This document shows positions 16,307 to 24,934 of a stretch of 42,754 bases of DNA, piece after piece. Made by a program: the position numbers and the translations under genes. Source of the stretch: Oscillospiraceae bacterium. Its GTDB lineage: Bacteria; Bacillota; Clostridia; Oscillospirales; CAG-272. The stretch's first letter is position 1. Every line of letters starts with the position of its first letter. The notes below the pieces were generated by a model. It was not told the origin of the DNA and did no database searches. It saw nothing but the letters and a program-made list of their open reading frames with translations. Where the stretch lies: assembly GCA_015064685.1 (NCBI GenBank), contig SVRT01000020.1, positions 1 through 42,754 of the forward strand, written 5' to 3'.

Positions 16307-16993
16307 TTATTTCACTCCCGTTCTCTCTTCTATGATATTGAGGATATGATCGACAGATCCTTGAAAATCATATTCCGAATTATCGAAGTAAATCGCGTCA
16401 TCTGCCGCCTTTAAGGGGGCGGCGGCACGCGTGCTGTCGGCGTGGTCTCTCGCGTTCATCTCGGAGAGGACGTCCTCATATTTAACCTCAACGCCCTTTG
16501 CCACAAGCTCATTATAGCGTCTCGTTGCTCTCGCCTCACTTGACGCTGTAAGGAAGATCTTAACATCGGCATCGGGCAGAATGACAGTTCCGATGTCACG
16601 ACCATCCATAATGACGCTGTTCTTTCTCGCAAGCTCCTTCTGTGTCTCGAGCAAGAAGGCTCTTACTGCGGGCACACTTGAAACGGCGGAGGCGTACATC
16701 GAGATATCGGGCTGTCTGATCTTATCTCCCAGGTCCTCGCCGTTTAAAATAACGTGCTGGGCTCCGTCGATGTACTTTATCTCAATAGTGATGCTTGGAA
16801 GCAGGGGGGATATTTTTTCTGTGACCTTAACGTCCTCAACAGAAAGTCCGTTTTCTCTGGCATAGTACCCTATCGTTCGGTAAAGCGCACCTGTATCAAC
16901 GTATATGATACCGAGCTTTCTTGCGACTTCCTTCGAGATCGTGGACTTTCCCGCGCCTCCGGGACCGTCTATCGCGATGTTGATATGCTTCAT
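16307..16993 (-). CDS. cmk: Cytidylate kinase
   Basis: 228 residues from the ATG at 16993, chosen because AAAGGAGA lies six bases upstream; the longer frame to 17023 would overlap the preceding gene and has no site. Walker A is IDGPGGAGKST at residues 6-16, the CMP-binding DTGALYR at about 33-39, the NMP lid region VIMDGRDIGTVILPDADVKIFL at about 126-147 and RDHADSTRAAAPLKAADDAI near the end. Phosphorylates CMP and dCMP. 16 bases downstream of the flavoprotein stop. Confidence 0.95.
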   Translation of the reverse strand: MKHINIAIDGPGGAGKSTISKEVARKLGIIYVDTGALYRTIGYYARENGLSVEDVKVTEKISPLLPSITIEIKYIDGAQHVILNGEDLGDKIRQPDISMYASAVSSVPAVRAFLLETQKELARKNSVIMDGRDIGTVILPDADVKIFLTASSEARATRRYNELVAKGVEVKYEDVLSEMNARDHADSTRAAAPLKAADDAIYFDNSEYDFQGSVDHILNIIEERTGVK

Positions 16994-17009
16994 GTCTGTC
17001 TCCTTTTGT

Positions 17010-18263
17010 TTATTGTGCCGCATTTTCGCCTGCGACGACGGCGGTCGAAAAGGCTATCTGCAGATTAAATCCGCCCGTATACGCATCGAGGTCAAGCACC
17101 TCTCCCGCAAAATACAGCCCCCTGACAAGCTTTGATTCCATTGTTTTTGGGCTGACCTCGTTCACGGCGACGCCGCCCTTGGTGATTATTGCCTCCTCTA
17201 TCGGACGGAAGCCCATAAGAGATAGCTTTACGCACTTTATCGCTCCAAGAAGCGCGCGACGCTCCTCGCGTGTGATAGAATTGACCTTTTTTCTCGGGTC
17301 TATTCCGCTCATCTCGACTATCGGCTCAATTGCCTTGAGCGGCAGAAGGTCGCCGAGCGAATTGATAAAGTCCTTGTTATTGTATTTTTGGAAATCCGAG
17401 CGTATGCGAGCATCAAGCGCCGCCTCGTCGAGCGCGGGCTTGAGGTCAATATGCGCCTCGTATATTCTATCCGAAATATCGGGCAGGTGAGCCGATGCCG
17501 ACAGCACCATAGGACCCGTTATTCCGAAATGAGTGAACATCATCTCACCGAAATCCTCGTAGACGGTTTTTCCACTGTCGCGGCGAACAATCTTCATCGA
17601 GACATTTTTAAGTGAGAGCCCCTGCATTCTGGGACAGAGCTTACCCTCGCACACTATCGGAACGAGTGAGGGCTTCAGCTCCGTGACGGTGTGTCCTGCG
17701 CGTCTTGCAAATTTATAGCCGTCACCGTCCGAGCCTGTCATTGAGTACGACCTTCCGCCCGTACAGACTATAACGGCATCCGCCAAGTATTTTTTGTCTC
17801 CCGCGACTACGCCGCGCACCTCTCCGTCAACAATATCGATATCGGTGATCTTGTCGGTCACGACCTTTACGTCGCATTCGCTCATTCTGCAGGCGAGTGC
17901 TTTTACGATATCAGATGCCTTATCGGATTGCGGAAATACTCTTTTTCCGCGCTCGACCTTGAGCGGCACTCCGCATCCCTCGAAAAAGTCCATAGTGTCA
18001 GAGGTCGAAAAGCGGTTGAGTGCGGCATAGAGAAATCTCGGATTGGTCGGAACGTTCTGTAAAAACTCCTCGGTTGAAGAGTCGTTCGTGACGTTACATC
18101 TTCCCTTTCCAGTTATGCGGAGCTTTTTTCCGAGACGGTCATTTTTTTCAAAAAGAGTGACCTCCGCTCCCATATACGCCGCATGTATTGCCGCCATCAT
18201 TCCCGCGGCTCCGCCGCCGATTACAGCGACCTTTTTCTGCTCATACAAATTGAGATCGGTCAT
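17010..18263 (-). CDS. NAD(P)/FAD-dependent oxidoreductase, HI0933/BaiN type
   Basis: 417 residues. The FAD-binding GGGAAGMMAAIHAA motif (about 15-28) is followed by LFEKNDRLGKKLRITGKGRCNVTN, the diagnostic segment of the HI0933 family. The C-terminal FAD contact GLYFAGEVLDLDAYTGGFNLQIAF is also complete. The physiological reaction of most members is unsettled; BaiN and aminoacetone oxidase names derive from a few members. Three bases downstream of the RpiR gene, and followed by cmk, so part of the minus-strand block 13635-19130. Confidence 0.9.
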   Translation of the reverse strand: MTDLNLYEQKKVAVIGGGAAGMMAAIHAAYMGAEVTLFEKNDRLGKKLRITGKGRCNVTNDSSTEEFLQNVPTNPRFLYAALNRFSTSDTMDFFEGCGVPLKVERGKRVFPQSDKASDIVKALACRMSECDVKVVTDKITDIDIVDGEVRGVVAGDKKYLADAVIVCTGGRSYSMTGSDGDGYKFARRAGHTVTELKPSLVPIVCEGKLCPRMQGLSLKNVSMKIVRRDSGKTVYEDFGEMMFTHFGITGPMVLSASAHLPDISDRIYEAHIDLKPALDEAALDARIRSDFQKYNNKDFINSLGDLLPLKAIEPIVEMSGIDPRKKVNSITREERRALLGAIKCVKLSLMGFRPIEEAIITKGGVAVNEVSPKTMESKLVRGLYFAGEVLDLDAYTGGFNLQIAFSTAVVAGENAAQ

Positions 18264-18266
18264 ATA

Positions 18267-19130
18267 TTATTCCTGCGACTTGTCGTATACGTTATATTCA
18301 TCCCAGACCGATTCAAGTCTGTGGAGTCTTTCGGTGAATCTGTCACCGCATTCGCGCGAGACCGCGACTATCAGCGCGTTTATGACAGACATTGGCGCCA
18401 CGTAGGAGTCTGCAAAGGACGCCATATCGCTCTGTGCGACAAGCACCTGGTCGGCGTTCGTTGCGATGGGCGAGTTTTCACTGTCTGTGATTGCAATGAC
18501 GTCCGCGCCTCTGCTCTTGGCGTACTCAACGCCCTTGATAATACTCTTGGAATATCTCGGAAAGCTTATTGCGATAAAGACGTCGGTTTCCCCGAGGCTC
18601 ATCATCTGCTCAAATGTCTCGCTACCCGAGGTGGTCTGGATGAGACGGACATTGTCCGAGATCATACGGAAGCTGTAATTGAGGAGTCCTGCAAGATAGG
18701 ACGAGCCGCGCATACCCATAATATACACGGTCTTTGCATCGACTATGGCGCGTACCGCGTCGTCGAAGGCCTTTTTGTTTATACCCTCGAGGGTCTTCTT
18801 TATCTTTTCGATATCCGATTCAAGCACCTTCTGAAGGACGTCGGCGTCTCCGATGAGGTTATTGGTGACCTCGATACGCTGAACTGCCGTAAGCTTTGAT
18901 CTGATAAGCGCAAGTAGCGCTCGACGAAATTCGGGATATCCCTCAAATCCAAGCTCCATAACGAATCTTACGACCGTTGACTCGGATACACCGACCTCTG
19001 CGCCGAGCTTTGCGGCGGTCATATATGCCGCTTTATCGTAATGCTTGCTTATGTACGTAGCTATCTGTCTCTGTCCCTTTGAAAAGGAAGAGAGATTTTC
19101 ATCGATAAGCTTTAAGATGTCCTTTTTCAA
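18267..19130 (-). CDS. MurR/RpiR family transcriptional regulator
   Basis: 287 residues with an N-terminal helix-turn-helix (about 1-77, LGAEVGVSESTVVRFVMELGFEGYPEFRRAL) and a C-terminal SIS sugar-phosphate-binding domain (about 125-265, VYIMGMRGSSYLAG, DVFIAISFPRYSKS, VIAITDSENSPIA). Such proteins sense phosphosugars and control sugar use. Start codon is TTG at 19130-19128 with GGAGG eight bases upstream; no ATG fits. It heads the core operon from the promoter at 19214-19242, so the regulator may act on itself and the distal genes, or its target is elsewhere. Confidence 0.9.
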   Translation of the reverse strand: MKKDILKLIDENLSSFSKGQRQIATYISKHYDKAAYMTAAKLGAEVGVSESTVVRFVMELGFEGYPEFRRALLALIRSKLTAVQRIEVTNNLIGDADVLQKVLESDIEKIKKTLEGINKKAFDDAVRAIVDAKTVYIMGMRGSSYLAGLLNYSFRMISDNVRLIQTTSGSETFEQMMSLGETDVFIAISFPRYSKSIIKGVEYAKSRGADVIAITDSENSPIATNADQVLVAQSDMASFADSYVAPMSVINALIVAVSRECGDRFTERLHRLESVWDEYNVYDKSQE

Positions 19131-19213
19131 TGCCTTGTCCTCCGTGCGGGGATTATTTCGGGGTCTTGCGACGTATTTTCGTGTCCAACATTATTTAAAT
19201 AGCACACCTTATA

Positions 19214-19242
19214 ATTATATACCCTTTTTTTGCAATTGTCAA
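19214..19242 (-). promoter_or_regulatory. Promoter of the RpiR-ispH block
   Basis: Minus strand: TTGACA (19242-19237), 17-base spacer, TATAAT (19219-19214). The remainder of 19243-19371 is AT-rich without a recognised site. Confidence 0.75.
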
Positions 19243-19371
19243 TGACTAAAAATTCATTTTTGCTTCTGATTTGCCATCATTTTGCTTGATTTGGGGCTTT
19301 TTGTGAAACTTGCACAGTTTTTCTATCTTTTTTTCTATAATTCAAGGCAATGAAAGATTTGTAAACTGCTA

Positions 19372-19400
19372 TTTACTTCTGTCGAAAAATGTGGTAGAAT
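19372..19400 (+). promoter_or_regulatory. Promoter of the uracil permease gene
   Basis: TTTACT, 17-base spacer, TAGAAT. The 50-base leader contains a small TAGG...CCTA hairpin with a T7 loop; it is too short for a known purine or PyrR element. Confidence 0.5.
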
Positions 19401-19453
19401 AAAATTTGATAGGTTTTTTTGCCTACAAAAAATTTTTCATTTGGAGGAATCAT

Positions 19454-20830
19454 ATGAAACTCATCTTCGGCGTAAAAGACAAACCGAAATTCGGTCAGAT
19501 GATCGTTTTCGCGTTCCAACAGCTCCTCGCTATTATGGCGGCAACTATTGCAGTTCCTGCTATGGTCGGCAACGGCATGACAGCATCCGCAGCACTCTTC
19601 GGTGCAGGTGCAGGCACTATCATTTATCAGCTTTTCACAAAGTTCCGCAGTCCCGTTTTCCTTGGCTCGTCCTTTGCATTTATCCCCTCAATGGCAGCTG
19701 CATTCGCAGGCGGTATATCGATGTCCCTTGGATTCTTCGGTCTTCTTCTCGGTGCGGTCTTTGCAGGTCTCGTATACGTAATTATTGCTCTTATAGTTAA
19801 GTTCGCCGGAGTTAAGTGGATAAGCGTTCTTATGCCTCCCGTCGTTATCGGTCCTACGGTCGCTCTTATCGGTCTTTCACTTGCAGGAGCTGCTATCAAC
19901 GACGTATTCCTCTACTCAGATAAAAATGAAAACAGCGCATTCACAATGAACGCTTCACTTTGGGTTTCATTGATCTGCGCACTCGTAACACTCGCCGTCG
20001 TCATCATTTGCTCTGTATACGGCAAAAAGATGGCAAAGCTTATTCCCTTCATTATCGGTATTCTTTCGGGTTACGCGGTCGGCTTGATCTTCACCGTGAT
20101 CGGTATCGCCACCGAAAATCCTCAGCTGCAGGTCATAGATTTTGCTCCCTTCAAGGCTCTCGTCGCTGACGGTGTAAACGTCAAGACCTTCATTTCGATT
20201 CCCGAGTTCACCTTTATCGAGGCATTCAAGGGTGTTGGCGAGTTCAAGTGGTCGTACGTTGCAACTATCGCCGTTGCTTACATTCCCGTAGCATTCGTTG
20301 TATTTGCTGAGCATATCGCTGATCACAAGAATCTCTCCACTATCATTGAACAGGATCTTCTTGAGGATCCCGGTCTTCACAACACCCTTCTCGGAGACGG
20401 TGTCGGCTCTATTGTCGGCGCGTTCTTCGGCGGCTGCCCCAACACGACATACGGTGAGTCTGTCGGATGCGTAGCGATCACAAGAAACGCATCTGTCGTA
20501 ACGATCACCACAACTGCTATAATGTCGATACTCGTATCCTTCATCTCTCCCTTCGTCGCATTCCTTGATTCCATTCCCGGTTGCGTAATGGGCGGTGTTT
20601 GCATCACTCTTTACGGCTTTATCGCGGTTTCGGGTCTCAAGATGATACAGAAGGTAGACCTTGAGCAGAACGCAAACCTCTTCACTGCGTCAGTTATCCT
20701 TATCACAGGTATTGGAGGCATGGCAATGACTATCGGTCAGGTCACCATCACGACCACCGCTTGCGCTCTCATTCTCGGTATTATTACTAACATTCTCGTT
20801 AACAAATCCAGAAAAAACAACGGTGAATAA
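19454..20830 (+). CDS. uraA: NCS2 family uracil/xanthine permease
   Basis: 458 residues from the ATG at 19454 (GGAGG seven bases upstream; an earlier in-frame ATG at 19406 lacks a site). Polytopic membrane protein with about 14 segments. Family motifs: FQQLLAIMAATIAVPAMVGNG near the N-terminus, AEHIADHKNLS (substrate-binding Glu in segment 8), LLGDGVGSIVGAFFGGCPNTTYGESVGCVAITR (segment 10, second substrate-binding Glu; most uracil members read GEN). A proton-coupled nucleobase importer; uracil is likelier than xanthine by overall pattern. Monocistronic with its own promoter and terminator. Confidence 0.9.
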   Translation: MKLIFGVKDKPKFGQMIVFAFQQLLAIMAATIAVPAMVGNGMTASAALFGAGAGTIIYQLFTKFRSPVFLGSSFAFIPSMAAAFAGGISMSLGFFGLLLGAVFAGLVYVIIALIVKFAGVKWISVLMPPVVIGPTVALIGLSLAGAAINDVFLYSDKNENSAFTMNASLWVSLICALVTLAVVIICSVYGKKMAKLIPFIIGILSGYAVGLIFTVIGIATENPQLQVIDFAPFKALVADGVNVKTFISIPEFTFIEAFKGVGEFKWSYVATIAVAYIPVAFVVFAEHIADHKNLSTIIEQDLLEDPGLHNTLLGDGVGSIVGAFFGGCPNTTYGESVGCVAITRNASVVTITTTAIMSILVSFISPFVAFLDSIPGCVMGGVCITLYGFIAVSGLKMIQKVDLEQNANLFTASVILITGIGGMAMTIGQVTITTTACALILGIITNILVNKSRKNNGE

Positions 20831-20837
20831 ACAATCA

Positions 20838-20879
20838 AAAAATTACGGACGCGCCGCAGCGCGTCCGTTTTTTTGTTTT
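20838..20879. terminator. Bidirectional terminator, uraA and the glycan operon
   Basis: Stem ACGGACGCGC/GCGCGTCCGT with CGCA loop, A-run left and T-run right, between convergent genes. Confidence 0.85.
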
Positions 20880-21645
20880 ATAGCTTTCTTGCTATGCAAT
20901 AGGGATCCTTTTCCATTGCTTTTTTTACTGATTCCCAAAGCTCGTATGCGTCGAAGAGATAGCACTCGGCTTCAAGAATTTTTTGGGGGTTCAGCTCGAC
21001 TATATTGCCGATCTTATTGAAATCATGATTATAGCCCGACTCTCGCGCGAAAACGTGGAAAAACTCTTTTGTTTGGGAATTTCCGTTTTCATCGATGCAG
21101 GTATACTCACGGTGATATTTCTGGTCGGAATAATCGACCGCAAGTGAATACGGCGGTTTGCAATGCACCTCAAGCCCATGCAGAATAGTATTTTTCGTCA
21201 GACCGCATCCGACAAGAAGTATTTTTCCATGATTCTCCTTGAGCTTATAGATTGGTGAATTAAAGCCAAGGCAGGTGGCATCCATATGATGATTTTTTAC
21301 GTACCACTCTTTATCCTTACCCCAAACAGCAAGCGAATGTGTGGGATGCACACTTCTGATCACTCCCTCGCTATGTCGGAAGACCTCGGTGACAGCACCG
21401 ACGCAACTCGGAGTTTCGTTAACGTTGAATACGGGATTCTCCTTGTTTACAAAATCGTACGTAAACGTCGGGAGCATTAGTGTTCCCTCTTCTCCCACAG
21501 TGTCCTTGAGCGCGGCTATAAAGGTCTCTATGCCGCCTTCAACTCCGCCGAGGGATTTGTACGAGGAGTGTACGAGGAGCTTATCTCCCCGTACGATCCC
21601 CATTGCCGCAAGATCGCGGCATATTTTTTTATAGCTTTCGTTCAT
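20878..21645 (-). CDS. AAC(3)-family acetyltransferase (YokD-like)
   Basis: 255 residues. HSSYKSLGGVEGG (about 26-38), GTLMLPTFTYDF and HPTHSLAVWG (catalytic His-bearing motif, about 100-109), then LLVGCGLTKNTILHGLE are the hallmarks of the antibiotic N-acetyltransferase AAC(3) fold. Members acetylate primary amines with acetyl-CoA. Position as the last gene of a glycan operon suggests an amino sugar or other metabolic amine rather than an aminoglycoside. The start has only the weak site AAAGAAAAAG and follows the GH113-like stop by 13 bases, so it is likely translated by coupling. Confidence 0.8.
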   Translation of the reverse strand: MNESYKKICRDLAAMGIVRGDKLLVHSSYKSLGGVEGGIETFIAALKDTVGEEGTLMLPTFTYDFVNKENPVFNVNETPSCVGAVTEVFRHSEGVIRSVHPTHSLAVWGKDKEWYVKNHHMDATCLGFNSPIYKLKENHGKILLVGCGLTKNTILHGLEVHCKPPYSLAVDYSDQKYHREYTCIDENGNSQTKEFFHVFARESGYNHDFNKIGNIVELNPQKILEAECYLFDAYELWESVKKAMEKDPYCIARKL

Positions 21646-21658
21646 TGTCTTTTTCTTT

Positions 21659-22762
21659 TTACGCCTTTGTAAACCAACGTCTCATTACGTCCTCTGCGGG
21701 CTTGCCCTGAATCGTAAATCCGCGGTCACCGCGAGGATCGCTTAAGTAGTGCGGTCTCTTCTGGGTCTCGTCCCACTTCCACCAGAGAAGTCCCATCCAA
21801 CCGTCAAGCTCTGTAAAGGTACGGAACACTGCCTCCATATAGTTTGCCTGCTCCTCACCGTCGTAGGGGGTGTCCCACTGATAGTTGAAGGGCTGCATTA
21901 CGCATCCGTGAGCCGAGCGAGTGCCTATCTCTGTAAAGAGGATGGGCTTGTTGCAGTAGGTCTCCATAATTGACGCTATCTTGTCGCGGCGCGAGGAGAG
22001 ATAGGCAGTCATTTCGTCAACTGTATAGTTCGGAACATCCTTTGCACCGGGATTGGAATAGGCGAGCATAGGCTCTACGTTCGGGTCTGCTGCGGGCGGA
22101 TAATAGCTGTAGCTCAAGAAATCGAGGTGCTCCATCCAGCCGAGAGGTGCTTTCTTGCGCGATTCGGGAGTAAACTCGTAGGTAATGGGTCCTGAGAAGT
22201 TGTCTCTTACGGCATCGATAACATTTTTCCAGTGCTCGTCGTGAGCCTCTGCCCAGAGGAGCTCCGCGCCTGTCATAAGACACTCAATGCCCGCTCTCTC
22301 GGCAAGGTCTGCAAAGTATTTCTGTGCTTCGGTATATGACTTGAACCACTCGCCCCAATAGTCTGTCTCAACACCCTCAATATGCTTCATATACTCCTTG
22401 GGAGGAAAGCATATCTGGCACATTGCACCGCCGTCAAGGCAAGTCATACAGGGCTTGAGGATAACCTTGATGCCGTTATCATGGAGACGCTTGGTCATTT
22501 CGATGATCTCGCTCTCGGCAGAGCTGAATTCAAAGTCGAGGAAGTGCTTTCGAGATAGCACTGTCTCCTGACAGAGATTCATATTGAGCGTTGTCCAGTT
22601 TATGCCTATATTTTTCATCAGCTCGGGCTGCTTTTTCGCGAAATCAGTGAAATAGTAGCCTCTTCTTGACAAAAATCCGAAGTTTGAGCCGCAGACGAGC
22701 TCGTTGAATATAGGGTGATCCTTGAATCTTTCGGGGATATTTTTAGTATGTGTTACCTTCAT
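21659..22762 (-). CDS. GH113-like TIM-barrel glycoside hydrolase
   Basis: 367 residues, AGGAGG before the ATG. The N-terminal SNFGFLSRRGYYFT and NIGINWTTLNM, the candidate acid/base Glu in MTGAELLWAE (about 164-173), and the candidate nucleophile in ILFTEIGTRSAHG (about 275-287) follow the clan GH-A pattern of GH113 beta-mannanases, and GLLWWKWDETQ closes the barrel. No signal peptide, so it would act on imported manno- or related oligosaccharides. Fourth gene of the operon 20878-25972, 24 bases after the GH20-like gene. Related barrel families cannot be excluded. Confidence 0.75.
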   Translation of the reverse strand: MKVTHTKNIPERFKDHPIFNELVCGSNFGFLSRRGYYFTDFAKKQPELMKNIGINWTTLNMNLCQETVLSRKHFLDFEFSSAESEIIEMTKRLHDNGIKVILKPCMTCLDGGAMCQICFPPKEYMKHIEGVETDYWGEWFKSYTEAQKYFADLAERAGIECLMTGAELLWAEAHDEHWKNVIDAVRDNFSGPITYEFTPESRKKAPLGWMEHLDFLSYSYYPPAADPNVEPMLAYSNPGAKDVPNYTVDEMTAYLSSRRDKIASIMETYCNKPILFTEIGTRSAHGCVMQPFNYQWDTPYDGEEQANYMEAVFRTFTELDGWMGLLWWKWDETQKRPHYLSDPRGDRGFTIQGKPAEDVMRRWFTKA

Positions 22763-22786
22763 AATAACCTCCTGTTTTGGTGTGTC

Positions 22787-24142
22787 TTAATTATACCACT
22801 TTTCTGCGTGAGCGGCAACAAGTGCGCTATCGGGCTTCTTTCCGCACCACTGAAGTGCTCCCGAAAGTATTACGTAGGGTACAGCAGACTGCGGGCGGTG
22901 CCAGGTGGTCTGAACGATACCGTGGCTTCCTCTCTCGCGGCATACCTCTACCATGCTCTCGATGCTTGCCTCCTGCATAAAGGGTGAATAAACGGTCTCA
23001 AAGCCCTTGTCCTCAAAGAATGATGCATCCTGCCAGTTGCGTCCGGGATTGTTATGTGTCCAGATGTTGATGAGGACATTACGGGGAATGTAATTTGCGG
23101 TATTTTCGCTACACTTCCAATAGAGCGCGTCCATTGAGCAGTAAAGCATATCGCCCCACATTACCATTCTGATATTTCTGTGTGCGAGGTAGGTGTTGAG
23201 GAAGGATATATGCTTTGCGAAGAGAATATCCGCGCTTGTCATTCTGTCCTCCTCGCCCGAGCCGAATCCGAAGCACTTGTCACATCCGCAATGGAAATAA
23301 GGAGGATTGCGGAACACCTCGATAAGCTCGTCCATACAGCTTGTTAAGAAATCCTTTACTCTCTGATCCTCGGTCGAAAAGCACCAGCCGCCCGGTATAT
23401 AAAGATAATCAAGATCGGGACGCTGATCGAGGACCACGTGCTGACGGGATGATATTCTGCTCCAAGCCGCGTGGGAGGTGAGGTTCTGATCGGGGATCGG
23501 GATGATGTGCATCTTATCTATTGCATAGGAAACAACGTCCTCAACCTGCTCACGTGTGTATGCCTCGGGCCAATGCGCCCACTCGTTCTTGTACGGGAAC
23601 ATTCCCCAGAACTCAATGATGATGTGGTTATATCCGGCAATTGCAGCATTCTTTATCATTGCTTTTAGATCTTCGGGAGCAGTCTTTTCTTTGTCCGTGC
23701 CATCGTCGGGACGGAAGATGCAGGTATGTACCGTACGGAAAGGAATATCGGGATAGTCCTCTATCTTCATCTGAGGGAGTGCTCCAAGCTCTTCGCTCAT
23801 TCTGATGAATGCCTTGAGTCCGAGAAGCATTGCTGCTTCGTTGGGTCCTGCGATATATACGCTGTTCTCCCCGATCTCCATATAGTATTCCTCGTCATTT
23901 ACGAAGATGAGGTCGGTATCTTTAGGCTCTTTTTCGCCTATCGAAAGGATAGAAAGTCCGTCTACGTCGTAGAATACTTTTTCCGCGTCATTTTCAAATC
24001 CCGCAAGAGAAAGCAGATATGAAATATCGCTCTCGGCATTTGTGTATATCTCTGCCTTTGCGTTGTGTGTGTAGTCGCCACCCGCAAGCTCGAGACTCTT
24101 GGGCTTGATAAGCAGCTTATTCAAAATCTCATGTTTGGTCAT
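22787..24142 (-). CDS. GH20-like protein with altered catalytic site
   Basis: 451 residues from the ATG at 24142 (CAGGAGG upstream; an ATG seven codons earlier lacks a site). An N-terminal GH20b-like alpha/beta domain (about 15-125, AAMLLGLKAFIRM) precedes a TIM barrel (DIPFRTVHTCIFRPDD, GYNHIIIEFWGMFPYKNEW, PIPDQNLTSHAAW). The active-site signature H-x-G-x-D-E appears as HCGCDK: the Asp is kept but the Glu acid/base is Lys. MVMWGDMLY and NIWTHNNPGRN match later GH20 strands. No signal peptide. It may be inactive, use another residue, or act as a binding protein. Confidence 0.75.
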   Translation of the reverse strand: MTKHEILNKLLIKPKSLELAGGDYTHNAKAEIYTNAESDISYLLSLAGFENDAEKVFYDVDGLSILSIGEKEPKDTDLIFVNDEEYYMEIGENSVYIAGPNEAAMLLGLKAFIRMSEELGALPQMKIEDYPDIPFRTVHTCIFRPDDGTDKEKTAPEDLKAMIKNAAIAGYNHIIIEFWGMFPYKNEWAHWPEAYTREQVEDVVSYAIDKMHIIPIPDQNLTSHAAWSRISSRQHVVLDQRPDLDYLYIPGGWCFSTEDQRVKDFLTSCMDELIEVFRNPPYFHCGCDKCFGFGSGEEDRMTSADILFAKHISFLNTYLAHRNIRMVMWGDMLYCSMDALYWKCSENTANYIPRNVLINIWTHNNPGRNWQDASFFEDKGFETVYSPFMQEASIESMVEVCRERGSHGIVQTTWHRPQSAVPYVILSGALQWCGKKPDSALVAAHAEKWYN

Positions 24143-24180
24143 TTGTTTTTCCTCCTGAATCATTCTTTTTCCTGAAAATA

Positions 24181-24933
24181 TTAAAGCATTTTGACTCTGG
24201 GTCTGTATTTTTCAAGGTATGCCGCGTTCTTCTCGTCTCCGCCCGGTGTATTCGCGCTCGACCACACGGGAGGTGTTATTCCTCTTTCGATGCACTGACG
24301 CACTGTTTCTATCTCGAGAAGATGCGCGATGTAGAAATCAACTACGTTCGATACGGGTCCTATGGGCGTGTCAAGACCGGGCACGTTTACTACCGCGTCG
24401 CCTACGGGGTTGAAATCCTCGATGCATACGTCTGCGTAATCAAAGAGGTTTGTTTTATTGGGGTGACGGATAAAATGATCCTCGGGCATTTCCTTCTGCC
24501 AAGCCTCGCTCGATACCGCGATTATCTTGACTCCCCTCTTCTTTGCCTCCATTGCCGCATCTATCGTTGCGGGATTGATGCCGATATTGTGGAATATGAT
24601 AAGCACGTCGTCCTTTTTGAGGTCGTAGTACTTGATGATAGACGCGCCGTAGTTTACCGTTCTTTCAAGCTCGAGATATTTAAGAGCCTGGTTGAATACT
24701 GAAAGTCCGATCTCCATAAGGGGATTTATGCAGGAAAGTCCGCCTGCACGGAAGAACATCTCGCCAACGGGAAGAGTGGTGTGTCCACCTCCGCCGTAGA
24801 CGTTTATGAGTCTGTCATTCTCGATAGCGTCAGCCATAAGCGATGCCGCTGCCTTGATATTCTCCTCCTGCGTTGCGTTTATCTTTTCAAGATTCTCAAT
24901 TATCGACTTGTAGTAACCAAAATCGTTAAGCAT
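24181..24933 (-). CDS. SIS domain protein (UPF0309 type)
   Basis: 250 residues. NVYGGGGHTTLPVGEMFFRAGGL (about 44-66), then DVLIIFHNIGINPATIDAAMEAKKRGVKIIAVSS and DAVVNVPGLDTPIGPVSNVVDF are typical of SIS (sugar isomerase) proteins of the UPF0309 group, which bind phosphosugars and may isomerise or dehydrate them. Its ribosome binding site AAGGAGG is formed by the last codons of the preceding gene, whose stop is one base before this ATG. Within a glycan operon it probably handles an amino-sugar phosphate; reaction unknown. Confidence 0.85.
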   Translation of the reverse strand: MLNDFGYYKSIIENLEKINATQEENIKAAASLMADAIENDRLINVYGGGGHTTLPVGEMFFRAGGLSCINPLMEIGLSVFNQALKYLELERTVNYGASIIKYYDLKKDDVLIIFHNIGINPATIDAAMEAKKRGVKIIAVSSEAWQKEMPEDHFIRHPNKTNLFDYADVCIEDFNPVGDAVVNVPGLDTPIGPVSNVVDFYIAHLLEIETVRQCIERGITPPVWSSANTPGGDEKNAAYLEKYRPRVKML

Positions 24934-24934
24934 T

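Noticed and set aside
19401-19453. Purine, PreQ1 or PyrR leader element before the uracil permease
   Set aside because: The leader of about 50 bases has only a tiny hairpin with a T7 loop and no conserved aptamer core or terminator.
20878-21645. Aminoglycoside resistance gene
   Set aside because: The AAC(3) fold is present, but the gene is the last member of a glycan operon with no mobile signatures; a metabolic role is more likely.
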